This document shows positions 13,375-27,022 of a DNA stretch of 64,000 bases, in pieces. Position numbers and translations under genes: made by a program. Source of the stretch: Malurus cyaneus samueli (taxonomy: Eukaryota > Chordata > Aves > Passeriformes > Maluridae). The notes under the pieces were generated by a model. The model had not been told where the DNA came from. It was given only the letters and a program-made list of their open reading frames with translations, and ran no database searches. The stretch is from NCBI GenBank assembly GCA_009741485.1, contig CM019238.1, forward strand, positions 7,669,477 to 7,733,476, in the 5' to 3' direction. Every line of letters begins with the position of its first letter. Position 1 is the stretch's first letter.

Positions 13375-15234
13375 CCTCCACTTCTCATTTCCTGACTTTT
13401 ACAGCCGGGCAGCTGAACTGCAAGGGATGTTGAGTGCTCTGGTTCAGACTGGGAATGGGGAGCTATCCCTTCCAAGCTGTGTGGGAGCGAGTGTGGGGTT
13501 TTCCTTTGATGTGCACCCAAACTTACCCAGCGCCTACAGCTACACAGACACCTCCATCTGCCTGCCTGGGTGCCAGCAAAGCACAGGCTGCAGCTTGGAG
13601 GTCACGCTCAAAGTACAATGTTGATCTGTCTTACAAGTTTGCTTCTCAAAATGGCAGAGAACACAGATGGAGTTTAGCTCAGAGAAGACCCTGGCACCCT
13701 GTTTGAGGATGGAAATTCTGTCAGTAAAAACGCAGCAGCAGTTGCTGCTAACTCTGTAATTTCTGTTTCTGGCCACATTAGAATCAAAGTTAAATTATGG
13801 ACACACACAACGAAAAATTGGCTTTTTGAATGGCAAGTGATCATATTAAATGTAAGTTGATACACTTCAACAAAGAGTTTAAATAATTTCTCATATACTT
13901 ATTTTGTGTGTGGAAATGTTGGTCTGAAAATAGATGTGAAATAAACTGTGAACAGAAGAGTTATGGGGCTTTTAGGCTTTCAGGCTTTTGTAGCTACTTT
14001 TCCATTCTCTTAACAGATCAGCAATAGAAATGCCCCCTGTGAAGAAGCTGCCTCTCTTCAGTCTTTGATTAATTAGGGAGCACTGGGGCCAATGTGGTTT
14101 TAATATATTACTGGTTTTGGCATACAAAAACTTGTATGCAAAAACAGAACAACTGCCTTTTCATCCTATCTCATCACAAGGCCACACAAAAATGGTCTAA
14201 TTTTACTGAAGATGAATAGAATTAATACAAGAGATGGGAGAGGAAATGTATGGCCACTCACCTTTTGGTGGTTGTTTTCTAAAGGAGAGTAACACAACAA
14301 TTTCAAGTTTCTTCTAAAATGAAATAGTATATTTTTAATACTTCAAAAGTTTGGGCTGCTCTTGGTCCCATCTGAATTGTCTTAAGCAAATACTTGTTGT
14401 GGCTTCAGGCTGAGATTTTTGTGTGGGGATACATGAAGAAAAACAGCATCTTCTGTTGGTGTCTGCCATGGGTTTTTTTAACTGGGGTTGTGTTCCTGTT
14501 TGCTAGTAGAAACGAGGATGATGCACAGGGAACTTCTTGAGATGCTTCAGGAAAAGGAATCACCAGGTGAGAGGAGGTTGTGAAATTGGACATTTTCCAC
14601 ATGTTCTCCTCAGAGTAGAGCCTCCCGCTGTTCCTATACATTACATTATTGGTGAAATACATCAGCAAATGTTTATAGTCAAGGAAAGTTTGTACTAACA
14701 CTGTGTCATGCAACTAATCTGTTTGCGTTCTAAAGAGGGAACACTAAGTTAACTGCATTTTGCTCCAGACTCAAGTGTCTTATTAAATATTTATACACGG
14801 ATTAGACTGTTTACTTTCCATCTCATACTATAGTTGTATTGGGAAGATCCAGAACACCTGGGTTTGGTGAGGTTTAAGGAAAGTTTGCTTCAACTTTCCA
14901 AATTAAAGATTAAGATCTCAATAAATTACTGAGTATATTCAGAAAAGCTTTAAATCAAGAAATACGAGTTCTAGAAGTACATTTCTGATATTGTGAATAA
15001 CAAAATACTCGTGAATGCCAGATCTTGATTTTACTCTGTTCTGCTGCATTTCTACATTTCTCCTGGTTGAACTTTGCGGGAGGTCTGTTCTTTACATTAG
15101 TGGAAACCAGTTGCTAGGATTAGGAAGTCACTTGGCTGATTTTGGTGATGCTACTGTAGCTTTATGCAAAAAAAGGTAGATTAATGAAATCCTGGATCAC
15201 AGTGTTTCAGGTGTGCTGGCTATGTAAAGTATCC

Positions 15235-15250
15235 TTTTTTTTTTTTTTTT
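15235..15250. repeat. Poly-T tract
   Basis: A pure T run of about 16 bases, with no associated element recognised. Confidence 0.8.
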
Positions 15251-18200
15251 AATCAATATCCAGAAGTAGAGATGAAGTGAGAACAATTTGACTGTCTAGG
15301 CAGAACACAAAAAAGACTAGCCCAAACTTATTTTGCAGAGGATAATCCAGGCCCTTGGTGTGGAAAGACTGATTCCCGGTGCATTTAACAGTTGTATCCC
15401 TTGGAAGAAACATGTGAAAACCTTAATGTTCTTTAAACTACAGAAGTGTGAGTGAAAAGCTTCACTTCTAGAATGAAAGCTACAGCTAAACAAAGTGAAA
15501 GCTGGTTATTAATGTGTAGTCATCCTAGGCTGTGCATTTATTAGAGTACTGGGGGACATCAGTCACCAGTGGTTGTTAGTGTGATCTCTCATCTTGCTCA
15601 GTCTCTACAACACTGGAAACGCTTGTGCTGTCCAATCATTTCACAAATCTAGCAAGAACTTGTCTGACCAGCACTCACCTCCAGGAAGTATCTGCTCACT
15701 TCACCATGAGATGTGAACATAGAAGAGCTCTGTTTCTTTGGAGTGTAGTGTCCTGGGGTCTTGGGCAGCTTTAAATACAAATGGCTTCTGAACAAACTGA
15801 CACGTTTCTAAGATCTAGTGCACTTTGCTTGCTCCTAAATGTCACTGCATAGCAGAAATTCCCTCCTAAACACAACTAGATATTCAAGTTAAACACTTTG
15901 GAGGGTTTCCAAAAACCGTAGCAAGCACCACTTGTCAGAACTAGTAGATTTTGCTAGTTTTTGCTAGACATATAGCATTTGATCTCATTTCAGCTTTACA
16001 GGAATTAATGTTTGAGCCACTGTCTTCCAAGAGTGAAGGAGCCTCATTCTTGCAAGTTGAAGAAGTAATGAAATGTGGCTATGGCTAATAATGTGCTTTG
16101 CTTTTTTTTCCTGCTGATTCTGAGCTAATGCTTCCTATGTTTAAATTAATTTCCAAATATTTGGCACAAGTTTTGGAAGTAAATAAAACCTAAATTTCTA
16201 GGTATGTACTCTAAAAATCTACTTTGCCCCTGTGTTTGTTTGGATAGGATTTAAGAGTTGTATGTGCTGTAGAAAATTAGTATTCCAGACTAAACAAAAA
16301 ACATATTTACAAATTGTCTGCTTAGTTTAATTTTTAAGGTTCTTGCCACATGAGGTACTGTTTGTGATACTATTTTGTTGATATATTAATGGAAAAATAT
16401 TAGATTTTCCCACTTCTTGTGTGTTGAAACCTAACCAGAAAATTTAATTGTGGAAGAGATTTTATTTCAATCAATTAATTTTTTTTTATTTATCACTTGA
16501 TTACTTTTTCCTTGCATTGAACTTGCATGCTGTTAGAAGTGCTGCAGAGATTTCTTACACCATCTCTGTGAAAGAATCAATTTATTCCAGTAAAAATTAG
16601 AGATATATCTGTCCTGTAACAGCTAAGTTACTGTGGGAGGTAAAACACTATTTCCAGCAGAATTAGAAGACACCATCCAACTGGATCGTATTTTAAAAGG
16701 AGCATTTGTGCAAAGACTTTGGTTCCTTTGGTCTGATGATTGTTTTCAATATTTATAGTACAGCAGGGCCTGGGGCCTCAGTTGCACATCAGGATCAGTT
16801 GTACTTTATATAAACAATAAAAACAGCCTTGAACCAAAGAACTTTTTTTCTAAGCATTAAATGTCCTGATTTTTTAAGGAAAGCACACAGCTGGGACAAA
16901 ATCATGGAATGATCCCAAACTAGCTGGACACAAGGCAGGTCTGGATTTTCATCCATCTGCATTCTGCTGTGGAGAATTTGGATTTAGTGTTCACTGCAGA
17001 CAGAATAGGGAGGTTTAAAGATCCATGTAATGGATCCTCAATATGATTAAACATTCCCAGTACACACGCAAGCAAAGTTGAAGGTTCAGACAGACACTCA
17101 ATGAACACGAGCCAGAGAAAGAACCTGAGAATATCTTGGTCCAGTCTGATTCAGGCAAGAACATCAGTTTGAGTTCTCTGCCCTGGAGCTGAGTCTGGGC
17201 TTGGAGTGGAGCGGGGCAGCAGCCAGCTGGCCATACCTGACCGGTGAATGTGCTCTCAGATCATGCAGGCTGTCAGCAGAGTTAAGGAGCCAAAAAAATC
17301 CCACATGACTCTGTGGAACGTCCTAACTGTCACAGCATAGATCAAGTTTTAGCATTCTTTAATTTAATTTAGAGAAAGACAGGTCATTAATTTGACCCCT
17401 ACTGTTTGACTCAATGTATGTAGACCACATAATTTAGACAGACTTAGAGTCAGTGTACAAGATACCTTCAAGGTAGTGTGGTCTTTCCGAGTGCTGGTCT
17501 ACTAAATACAGGGGGGATCTCATCTGTCTTGCTTTCATGGAAGGTTGCTAGATTTGGAGATACCAAAAAAAAAGCCTTTGAAGCTATATGAAAAGGATGT
17601 GCATTTCACATATCACTGTAATGGAGAGGAAAAGAAAATAACTGATGTTAATTGTTTCTTTAACAAAGAGACAATTTAAGCTCATAGCACTGGAATAATG
17701 TAGTGGTTGAAAAAAACCCTGTTACTGAAATCAATAATTTTGATTTGATTCTGGTAAATCACAATCTGAAGAACTGGAGTCCCAGTTTTCTTCCGCACTT
17801 GCTGTTGCATCTAGTATTGCAAAGACAAGGAAAATATATTTTTCTTTTATTTGTTCAGAAAAGACTAAGTTTCTGGATAGCTAAATTTCACTTCCCCTGG
17901 ATAAAACAGGTGTTATTTCAGTCAACCGATAAGAGCTCTAACACTACAGTGTTACTTGTGTCAGTTGAAAAATGTTGTTTCTGGAAAGCAAAGATATGAT
18001 GATGCAGCTTTTGAGACTCAAGTAAAATCCTGGTGTTCAGGATGCAAGTTCTGTGCTTGGGCATGTCATCTGTGACAGCTGGGAAAGTGAAACCTGGGCT
18101 CTGCAGCCTGCCTTTCCTGTGATCCCCTGTGTCTGTTTCTTGGATTTACCATTTGGAGCAGCAGTATGATCAAGGAGCTGGCTCCCAGAATCCCATAATA

Positions 18201-21200
18201 AACAACCATCAAGAGTCTCTGTTGCTTAGTTTCATATTGGAAACAAGGACATGTAGGACTGTTTGTTGACTTTTGTGGGCTTCCCTTGTGTGTACTCTTC
18301 AGCCTGTGCTGCAAACTGAAGATGGACAGTATAGTTGTGCTTCAGCATTATCTCCTTTCATTTCTCAGATTATTCTTCCTTTATTCTGCTTTTAAGCCTT
18401 GACACTTTAGCCTTCCTCAGCAGCATCATTCCTCTCAGGCTTTGATTAGCAGACACTTGCAGAGCTGGCATTTCCAGTCCGTGACAGACATAAGACAATA
18501 TTTCTGATGATGCTGATTCAGCCAAGCAAAGATTGGCTGTGTTGGCAAGAGTGGTGGCAGTGAAGGAGTGATGCCTGATCCTCTGTCTCTGACATCAGGG
18601 CTGTACTTGACTGCAGTCATCATTTGTCTGTGGGGATGTCAGTGAGAAGGTACCAGAGTCTTTATGAGATCTAAAACCATGCAGAATGAATGTGTGTTCA
18701 TTGATCCAGTTCACTGTTTTTCTGTTCTCACTGGCTCAGAAATAGGCTGTTATAAATGCCTCTGGGGATTATCAAGCACTTAGCCTGGTGTATGAAGGGT
18801 GGGATGTATGTGTGGGCTGAGGGCACAATTTGTTGCATGCCATGGTGTGAGGCTTCAAAAAATATCCTATGGAAAAACATTGCTGCAGCTAGCTGTGGTT
18901 TAACTGAAATTGGAGTCAGTGCAGGAACAAGGGAAACACAAAGCCAGTTTGCAGCAGTGATCAATAGAGGATTCTTTTATTCTCTATTCTTTTAAAGTAT
19001 GCTTTGCTTATTTTTCTCAAACGGCAGTCAAATGGTTGTTCCCTGGCTGATGGCTCCAGGGAAAGGGCTTAGAGTAGTTTGTGTAGCTCAACAGTGGCTG
19101 TTCTGGCTGCAAAAGGAGCACTGGCAGCAACTTCCAAAGAGTCCTGCTGAGTCTGTGCAGACCAGATCCGCTTCCAGTGCTTGTCATCCCAGGGTTTCTG
19201 GGGGGTTGCATTTTTTTATGAGCTGCTAGGAGACTATTTGCAGATCTGAGACAATTTTGGTTCCTTTAAAATGACATGTCATCATGTTGGCATGTAGTAA
19301 CACTACCCTTTGATGTAATAGGATGATGCCGAACTAAAACATCACTGTATTGTGGTGTACTGGTCCCCATTTGTTACTTTTTAGCAGTTTGCTGTCTGAA
19401 ACAAATCCGTAGAAGTGACTATGCTGTGAACTTTGTGTCTTTCAGACCTAAGATAATGTCTGTCATTCACTGTGCTCAAGTGAGTGCAAAATACCATGAG
19501 AAATGCAATGTCATCTTTCAGACCAACACGGCTACATCAACACAACTGTCAGTATTTGCTATTAGGAATGAGGAATATCTATGGAAAGAGGAGAAAAGAA
19601 AAAAAAATCTACTATCTCTTTAATAAATAAAAAGGCAAATACCTTATTTTTGTAAAATGTACTGTCTCTCTATAGACTTTTCCTGATTTCCACCATTATA
19701 CTGTCCTGGTCACAGTAATTCTTTAACTTCTGAACTACTAAACAGGCTTAGCCAAAGCTTCGAGTTGCCAGCCCTCTGTAAAGTTGCAATGGGGTAACAA
19801 TACTTTACTCTCCTCAGTCTCATCTAGACATCAAGATTAAGGCCTAAAAAAGACTTCTGTTTTTTCAAGTGAAAAGCAATGGATAAAAGGCACACAATAT
19901 TGTTAAGGTGTTCGAATTTATGCTGTTACTTCAGACCTTTTTTCCTAGCTTTTTTTAAAAATTATTTTAGAAATGTAACTTTTAAACATTCTGAAAACAA
20001 TCAGAAACAACTGCAGCTTTGATTAGCAGCTAAACCCCTCCTTTTATCTTGTTGGCAGGTTTGCTTAACTGCAGGGTGCATTCCTAACCCTTAGACTGTT
20101 CAGCTCTGCTTGGTGCAGTGAAGGCCATTTTCTGGCTTGCCCTCCATCAGAACAGGGAACACTTTTACCTTTTATTTTAAGGAGGAAGAAGCTGCTGAGC
20201 TGATTTGGAAATAGTAGGCTGGTTATTGTCTGCCTAAAGCTGCTGAGACCTGTGTGCAGGACAGCCCCAGTGAGGTTATCCTGTCATCATATACAGATCG
20301 CTGATTATCACACACCAGTATTTGTGATCTTCTGCAGCGCTGCTTCCTTCTGTCTCTCATCAAGGCCCAGTGAGCACAGACCGTGACAGGTAAAATCTTC
20401 TTCCAGACCTCAGATGCTCCCATACAAAGAGCCATGCTTAATCCCTGGCCTAGTGTGTAATTTAGTAATCTGCATGGTCATGAATTCCAGGGATATATGG
20501 GCAGGAAGCGCAGAGCAGTGTGGGTAGCAGAGCAGGCCTACAGAGTCATTTAAGTCTTTGTTGTATTGTGTAGTGAGGGATTTTGGGGACAATGAGACCT
20601 GTCTGTCAAAGATTAAGCAGACTGGAAGTGTGGTTTATACCAACAAATGAATGAAGCTTTTTGGAGTGTTAATACAGCCACGTAGTAAATGTCCAAGGAC
20701 TTAAACATACAATTTATGTGATGACAAGCAACATTGGAATTGATCATTTATTCTATATACCTTAGCCAGTGGGAATTCAAGCAGGTGAAAAGTTCATTTC
20801 CGTCCTTATCTCTATTAATATGCAACACTTACATAGGACAAGTGAGAAATCCTCTACTTTTTTCTCTCCCAGACTTTGGTTTGAAGTTATTTTTGCTAAT
20901 TGCAGTTTATTCTCTGACACTGCCCAGTAAACCAGCCACTGCCTGGCGCTTCATGTTATCAGGCACTGCAGTAAAATTTTGCCTGGACCTGCTCTGCTTA
21001 AGCCTCTAGAGATAACTGGAATCTCGCCAAATGTTATGTTTGTAGATTTCAGGCCTCTAGTGCTCTCCACTCCTGCTTTGGTCTCTATATTTCCAGGCAA
21101 TGTATAGATGAGAATTCACAGACTCCTCTTTCCCCCTTTAAAGTGAATTGTTTACGTGTTTGCAAAGCTTCCCTCAGCTCTGCTGTGTAACAGGTCTCTG

Positions 21201-21626
21201 GGAAGAGCTTTTGTTCTAAATCTGCTATCTTGAATAAGCATGAGATGGTTCCCATCTGAGTTTTAAATCTTGACCTATATTATCTGTTCCAAGAGTTACT
21301 TTTGGTTTTAGCAGAACCCTGTGCAAGGAAAGCTGCTCAGACCTTTCTGAAGTGCCAGGAACATGCTGGGAAGGCTATGGGAGGCAAAATGTAGGGGAAA
21401 CTGCTTGCAGGGAATCTATTGTTTGCTGCTGACCCTGTACTGGCCAGATCTGTGCATGGCCTACTTTCCCCGCCTGCCTTTCTAACCAGAAGCATCCTTT
21501 GGGGCTGAATGACCTTAGTGGATAATGAGAAGTTTTGCTGTGTTTCTCCCTTGTAAACAGAATGTTTAGCATGTGGAACATAGTCTGATGACTAAAATGG
21601 ATATTTTTTTAAAAACGTGTAGAGGG

Positions 21627-21654
21627 TTTTTTTTTTTTTTTTTTTTTTTTTTTT
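21627..21654. repeat. Poly-T tract with T-rich 3' continuation
   Basis: A run of about 28 T is followed by TTTGTTTAG and a second T run to about 21675. On the minus strand it would be an A tail, but no LINE or retrocopy body is recognisable on the adjoining side. Confidence 0.8.
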
Positions 21655-24020
21655 GTTTGTTTAGTTTTTTTTTTTCTTTTCCAAAAATAGAAGCCACTTT
21701 TTTCACTAGATGATTAATTTTACACATGGTATGGCAGTAAGGCTTAGAGGTAGTCAAGCTGCATAGATCAGATGCCAGGTTCAGACTTGCTTCAGAATTA
21801 GTTTGTACTAAGCACTAATTTGGTTTAATAGCACAAACCCTGGATATTGGACAGGGGAAGGGATATAATAATGCATCAGTAAGGACAAAGGGAAAAAGAC
21901 AAGATTGTTTCTCTGGAACATTGCTTAGCTTACGGCAATTTATAGATACACGTTTTTTGTGTAACAGTGAAATGTAATAGAATAATTAGATTAGAAAAAT
22001 AATAGGACAATTCAGTATGATAAAAGTGAGCCAAAAAAGCTCACTTCATAAATTGCTCAATTCAGCTCAATTCATAAAATTGTTGTCCAGAATGGGTTAG
22101 GCTGCGACTTGGATTGCTAGCTAAGCTAGAGAAAAGGTTCAGATTTTAAATTCGGTGATGTCTTTGACTCAGGAATCTGAGACAAATTGAGAGAAACTCC
22201 TAGAAGCCTAAATGGATACAGACATTTAAATCTGCTTTTAGAATACCAGTGTTACACTTGTGATACAAATATCTATTGTTCATATTCTAATTATTCACTT
22301 TACATTCTGCAGAAATAGAGAACACAATAAATCATTGAAAAGTTTTAATTATTATATTACTACCAACTGAAAAACCACAGCTATGTTTTATTCTAAATAT
22401 AAAAAGAAGTATGTATTACTTTAGTTACTATTAAGTAATCTCTGCCACAAATTCACCTCGATATTTAATTTGTGGCAAAATGCAGTAAAATAAATATCAT
22501 TGATATGAGCGTCTACATTATTAGCTAGAATATCTGCTGCTAGACAAAGAGAAGTAAGAAAATATTGAGCATCTTTTGTGAAGATTCAAAGACAAACTGT
22601 TTAATACAACAATGATTCCCTAAGTTGTTAATTTTGCATTTAAACTAAGGTAAGTTGCTCTGTTTTAGCTGGAATACCATGAGAGGGTTGACAGCAACAC
22701 CAGAAACTTCTGTAAGTGTGAGAAATAGGGAAGTAATAGCTTCAGTAGAGCTACTGCTGCTAATTAATGAATTAATATGATATCAAAATATCTCCATTAA
22801 AATGATCCTCATTTTTGCTCTAGACTAATTACCATGGAAAAAAATAATCACTCCCCTTTGAGATGTGTTGTATATGATCACTTTTTGCACTGATAACACC
22901 CATCAATAAGCAGATACTTTATTGAGTGAAATTTTATTGAATAACCAAATCCCTACACCCCTTTCATATAATTTAAAAATGGGTTTGCTTTGGCATCACA
23001 GTAGTGTGGGGATGGATAAGCCTAGTCCAGAGTGCATACCCCAGATCTGGGTCTAAAATTTTCCAAAGAGAGGGAACATTCCTGTTGCTAGTCCAGAAAA
23101 AACTAGGGCAAGATTTTGCCTCTCCAGTGCCCAGCAGGGAGCCCAGCTGCTGAGCACAAAATAATTGTCCTAAAGGCTGGTACCCTTTAACTTCTTCCTG
23201 GCTCCTGTTGATTCATGGGTGGTTCCTTTCTAGAAGTGCATGAGACATTAAATCTTTGCTTGATGTCTGTAACTGACATTTTTTCAACTGTTCTTGTACA
23301 TCTCTGTGTTTATATAGAAATGCTCTTAAACTGCTGATCTGAGATGCATCTTGTGGAAATGAGTTCCCCAGGATAATTGCCAGGATTTAAATGGACTGCA
23401 AACTTAGTTTACTTGCTGGTAGAAACTAAAGCTGGAAATAGTTCATGTGTAGGTGAAAGTACAGTAAAATGAAGTTCAGTGTGTGAAGTTCTCTAAAAGA
23501 TTTGTGAATCACTTTTGTTGCCAGCTCGAGGCCCTTTAGAAAGGCCAAGAAAGCATCATGTAAGGTAAGGGGTCACTAGAGCTCTGTGACTACTCCTGTT
23601 TCATTGAAACCTCCAAGGGTTCTTGTTTTTTTTATTACTGTTTTCATCATCTTCATTCCTTTTTTTAATGGTTGAATCTCATGTTTGGAGGAATTCTGGT
23701 ACAAGAGCACATCTCTGTTCCCACGGTAGGAGGGAAATGGAAAGCTTTCTGTATCATCCACAGGGCAGAAGGGGCTTCCGTAGCTGCTTTTCCATATCTT
23801 CCTCTCATGCTTCTGGGTCTGTTCCTTATCTCTTAGTTATCTCCTTATCTCTGTATTATTGGGGGAGCAGGACATGTCTTGACTGTGCTTGATTTCCAGT
23901 TCCCAGGCAGAAAGAGAAAGGCAGTCACATGTAGGTGTAATGTATTGGAAATAGAGTACGAGCCAATGTTCAGGTGCTTCTGTGAGCCAATGGACGGGTA
24001 CTTGTGCTCTCTTTATTGCC

Positions 24021-24064
24021 AGTTCCTTCTTCCTTCCTGCCTTCCCTCCTTCCTGCCTGCCTTC
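24021..24064. repeat. Pyrimidine (CCTT/CTGC) low-complexity tract
   Basis: This is a strand-asymmetric C/T stretch built of CCTTC and CCTGC words. Such tracts can be polymorphic in length. No other function is visible. Confidence 0.65.
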
Positions 24065-25546
24065 CACTGTAGGGGCTGATGGACAGAGAATCCTGCGTGT
24101 GGAAGCACGAGCTGCCCACTGAGACGTGCCACTCCTGCTGCTCTTAGAGTGAAGCTGTCACTTTGTCCATGCACAGCCAGGATTCCCGTGGGCAGTGCCC
24201 GTGTGGGATGTGTGACAGCCAGCAGCTCTCAGTGCGACAGGGAAGCCCAAGCCGTCCTGTCTGCTAAGGAATAGCTGTACTGGGAAAATGCTGCACTTCC
24301 TGCTACATCTACTCTTTGCCCACATCCCTGCTCAGTCTCTGAGGAAATACTAAGTTTTCGTAGCCTTTGCTTGCAAAGGGGAATTAGAAATTTTTTAAAA
24401 TGGGTTTGTTGTAAAGGAAAGAACTGGAGAGGAGCCCAAAGCAAATTAACAGATCTGGACACAGCAGACCCTGTGGAGGTTTGGAGTCTGTTCGGCTTCA
24501 GCATGTGGCTGAACCCTCCCTGCCTTTCTAGATACAATGTCCTTTTAATAGTCTTAACAGGCCTGACATTGGCAGGATTTCACTTGTTCGGTACACTACT
24601 TAATGCAGCTAATTTTCTACTGACAACATTTTTTTGCAACAATGAATCTTCTGTCACTTGAGTCCATGAGGAAGGCAGCTTGGAAATGCCAGCCAGAGGG
24701 GGAGAGAGCAAGTTCATTGTTGCTGTTCACTTAAACGGTTCTTTAGAAACACATTGGGCTCTTTGGTTTGTTCTCTGGGCTGCTAGGGATAAGTGGAAGG
24801 GAAAATAACACAAAGCTGCATGTTCTTCTTTCCTCATGAGCCCATAGAAAATCCCTGAAATTGTGTTTTAGGGTGTATCTTAAGGAGAGTCAGAAGTTGT
24901 GGTTTTGTGGGCAGCAGTCCTGATGTGGTTGCCCATGAAGTTACTGTGATTCAACATCTGTTTTCCACAGGAGACTTGTCTAATATCTATGATTAGGGTT
25001 GTATCTTCCTCAATAATGAATTCAGTAAAGCCCCTTTAGAGAGGGGCTGTCACCCTCCTTTTCCATTCTACCCTCTCCCATTTTGGGGGCTGACTGCCAA
25101 GGAGCTGCCATGTGGTCATTTCCACTGCCATGCTCTCACCAGAGATGACCTGTGTGCATCCTGGGGAAGAAAATGCTTTGCATGTGCTACCTTGTCTACT
25201 TTCCTGTACAGCCATCAGGAAAATGCAAAGAAGTCCTAGGGAAAAGCTGTGTTTTATTCTGAAATAACTAAATCTTTTGTATTAAAATTCAGCTCAGGAT
25301 TTGTGCTGCTATCAAGAGATGAGCACAATACACAGAAATTCTCTTCCTTCAATTAAGGGCAGGAAAATGTTATGACAGCTGCTGTCCTATGTGAACAGGT
25401 CAGGGAACTGTAAAGGCTTTCTAAAACATTTTTAAGAGATTAGGCACTGAAGGCTTGAGGGAGAGAATATGAACTGAGGTTGCAAAAGACCATAAAATCT
25501 CATAAACCATTCAAACCTTTGGCTGTACTGTGTTCTTTTGTTGAAT

Positions 25547-25573
25547 AAAAAAAAAAATTAAAAAAAAAAGAAA
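25547..25573. repeat. A-rich tract
   Basis: Two A runs are separated by TTA and followed by GAAAG. The preceding sequence ends GTTGAATAAA, which resembles a polyadenylation signal. The bases before it show no retrocopy that I recognise, so this is left as simple sequence. Confidence 0.6.
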
Positions 25574-26996
25574 GCTTAGTTCATAAGTAAATTGAAGTCA
25601 GTTAGACCTCACTTGCTTCAACTTTCTTCTTAAGATTTCATAATTAAGTATTTCAATATAAGCCCTATTTTTTGGAATGTTGATGAATGTAATGTAGTGC
25701 CAGAACTCCATGAGGTGTAGAGGAGTTCCTGCCTATGTTATCTCCTCCTTCATGCCTCATTTCCTCAGCTGCCTCTAATTCAGACTTAAACATTTGCCTG
25801 GCTTCAGAGGAGTGCCCGTTGTCAGTCTCATGTTCTGTCTACGTGAATTGTCTCCAGCTGTGTATGAACTTTGTATTGCTCTACCATTTTAAAACATGAA
25901 AAGATCCTAAATATATCAGTCAAGGTAGCAAGAAAAGCTTTTGCTGTGGCAAGCAGCAAAAATTTCCTCTCAGATGACCATGTATCACCTGAGGCTCATG
26001 GCCAATTGGCTTAAACAAACAGTGGGTAAGCTGGGGATTCAGGGGTGATCACCTCTGCTGTGGTGATACTCTGGGATGCAATTCATCAGGATCTCGTCTC
26101 TGCAAATCTTTTTTTCTGCTCAAAAAAAGGCATAATTCTGACTGTTGATCATGAAAAGGCAAGTAATTAAAATATAGTGTAGCTCCTTAAAAATAAGCTT
26201 TAATTTATAATTTTTATGTGTGGTTATTCATTTAATTCAAATACAGTGTGAGTCATCACTCTGCTCTGTAAATCCTGCTGCTCATTCTTTATTTTAAAAA
26301 ATCCTCGTGACTAAAATCTTTCTGTGGTGCCCATCATTGTGTGTATTGTTACATGTGGCTCCCCTCCCTGGAGCTCAGCACGGGAAGGTTTTTGCCTTTC
26401 TGGTGCATCTCTCACACAGATGTTACAGCCCACAAGGGGCTTTCACGGGCTTTCATGTTATCTGTGTTCTCTGTGGCCTGGAACCTTTCCACATGAGCTT
26501 ACTTCCTTATCTAACTTGGATATTTCACAACATCAAAGCAAAAAAGCCATCAAAGTTAAAGTCATTCGTTTTTACTTTCGTGCATTTTTCGTAGTTGCTT
26601 CAAAAGTTGTGAAGTATAAAATGGAATAATTAATCTCAGCTAATATTGAGTCACTCCTGGCATTGTCCATGGTGGGAAAAAGATGACAGTATGTGGTCTC
26701 TTTGTGTGTTATAAATAGAAATAGCAAATATGTGGAATTGATTGGATCAGGATGTTTCATGAAAGCTTTTAACTGAAAATCAAGCATCCTAAAGAGCAAA
26801 CTTTTCATAGATTTAAATATACAATTTTAAAATATTTTCTTAAAAATTGCATAGGGTTCATATATATAGGGTTCTATATATATAATGTGGTCAACCTTCC
26901 ATTGCAACTTTGCTACTGAAGTATAGGATTCATCAAATGGTTTATGCAATCAAATTTCATTATTTTTTTAAGCAGTTAAAAAACAGGGTGTAAAAC

Positions 26997-27022
26997 CATA
27001 TATATATATATATATGTATATA
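26997..27022. repeat. (TA)n microsatellite
   Basis: About ten TA dinucleotides with a single G interruption near the end. Similar short TATATATA stretches occur 130-140 bp upstream (about 26862-26884). Confidence 0.8.

Noticed and set aside
14405..14713. 102-codon minus-strand open frame in intron 2
   Set aside because: No recognisable domain or codon pattern. The length is expected by chance over 32 kb.
25530..25573. AATAAA followed by an A run, as the end of a processed retrocopy
   Set aside because: No coding or transcript-like sequence was recognised upstream, so it is kept as simple sequence.
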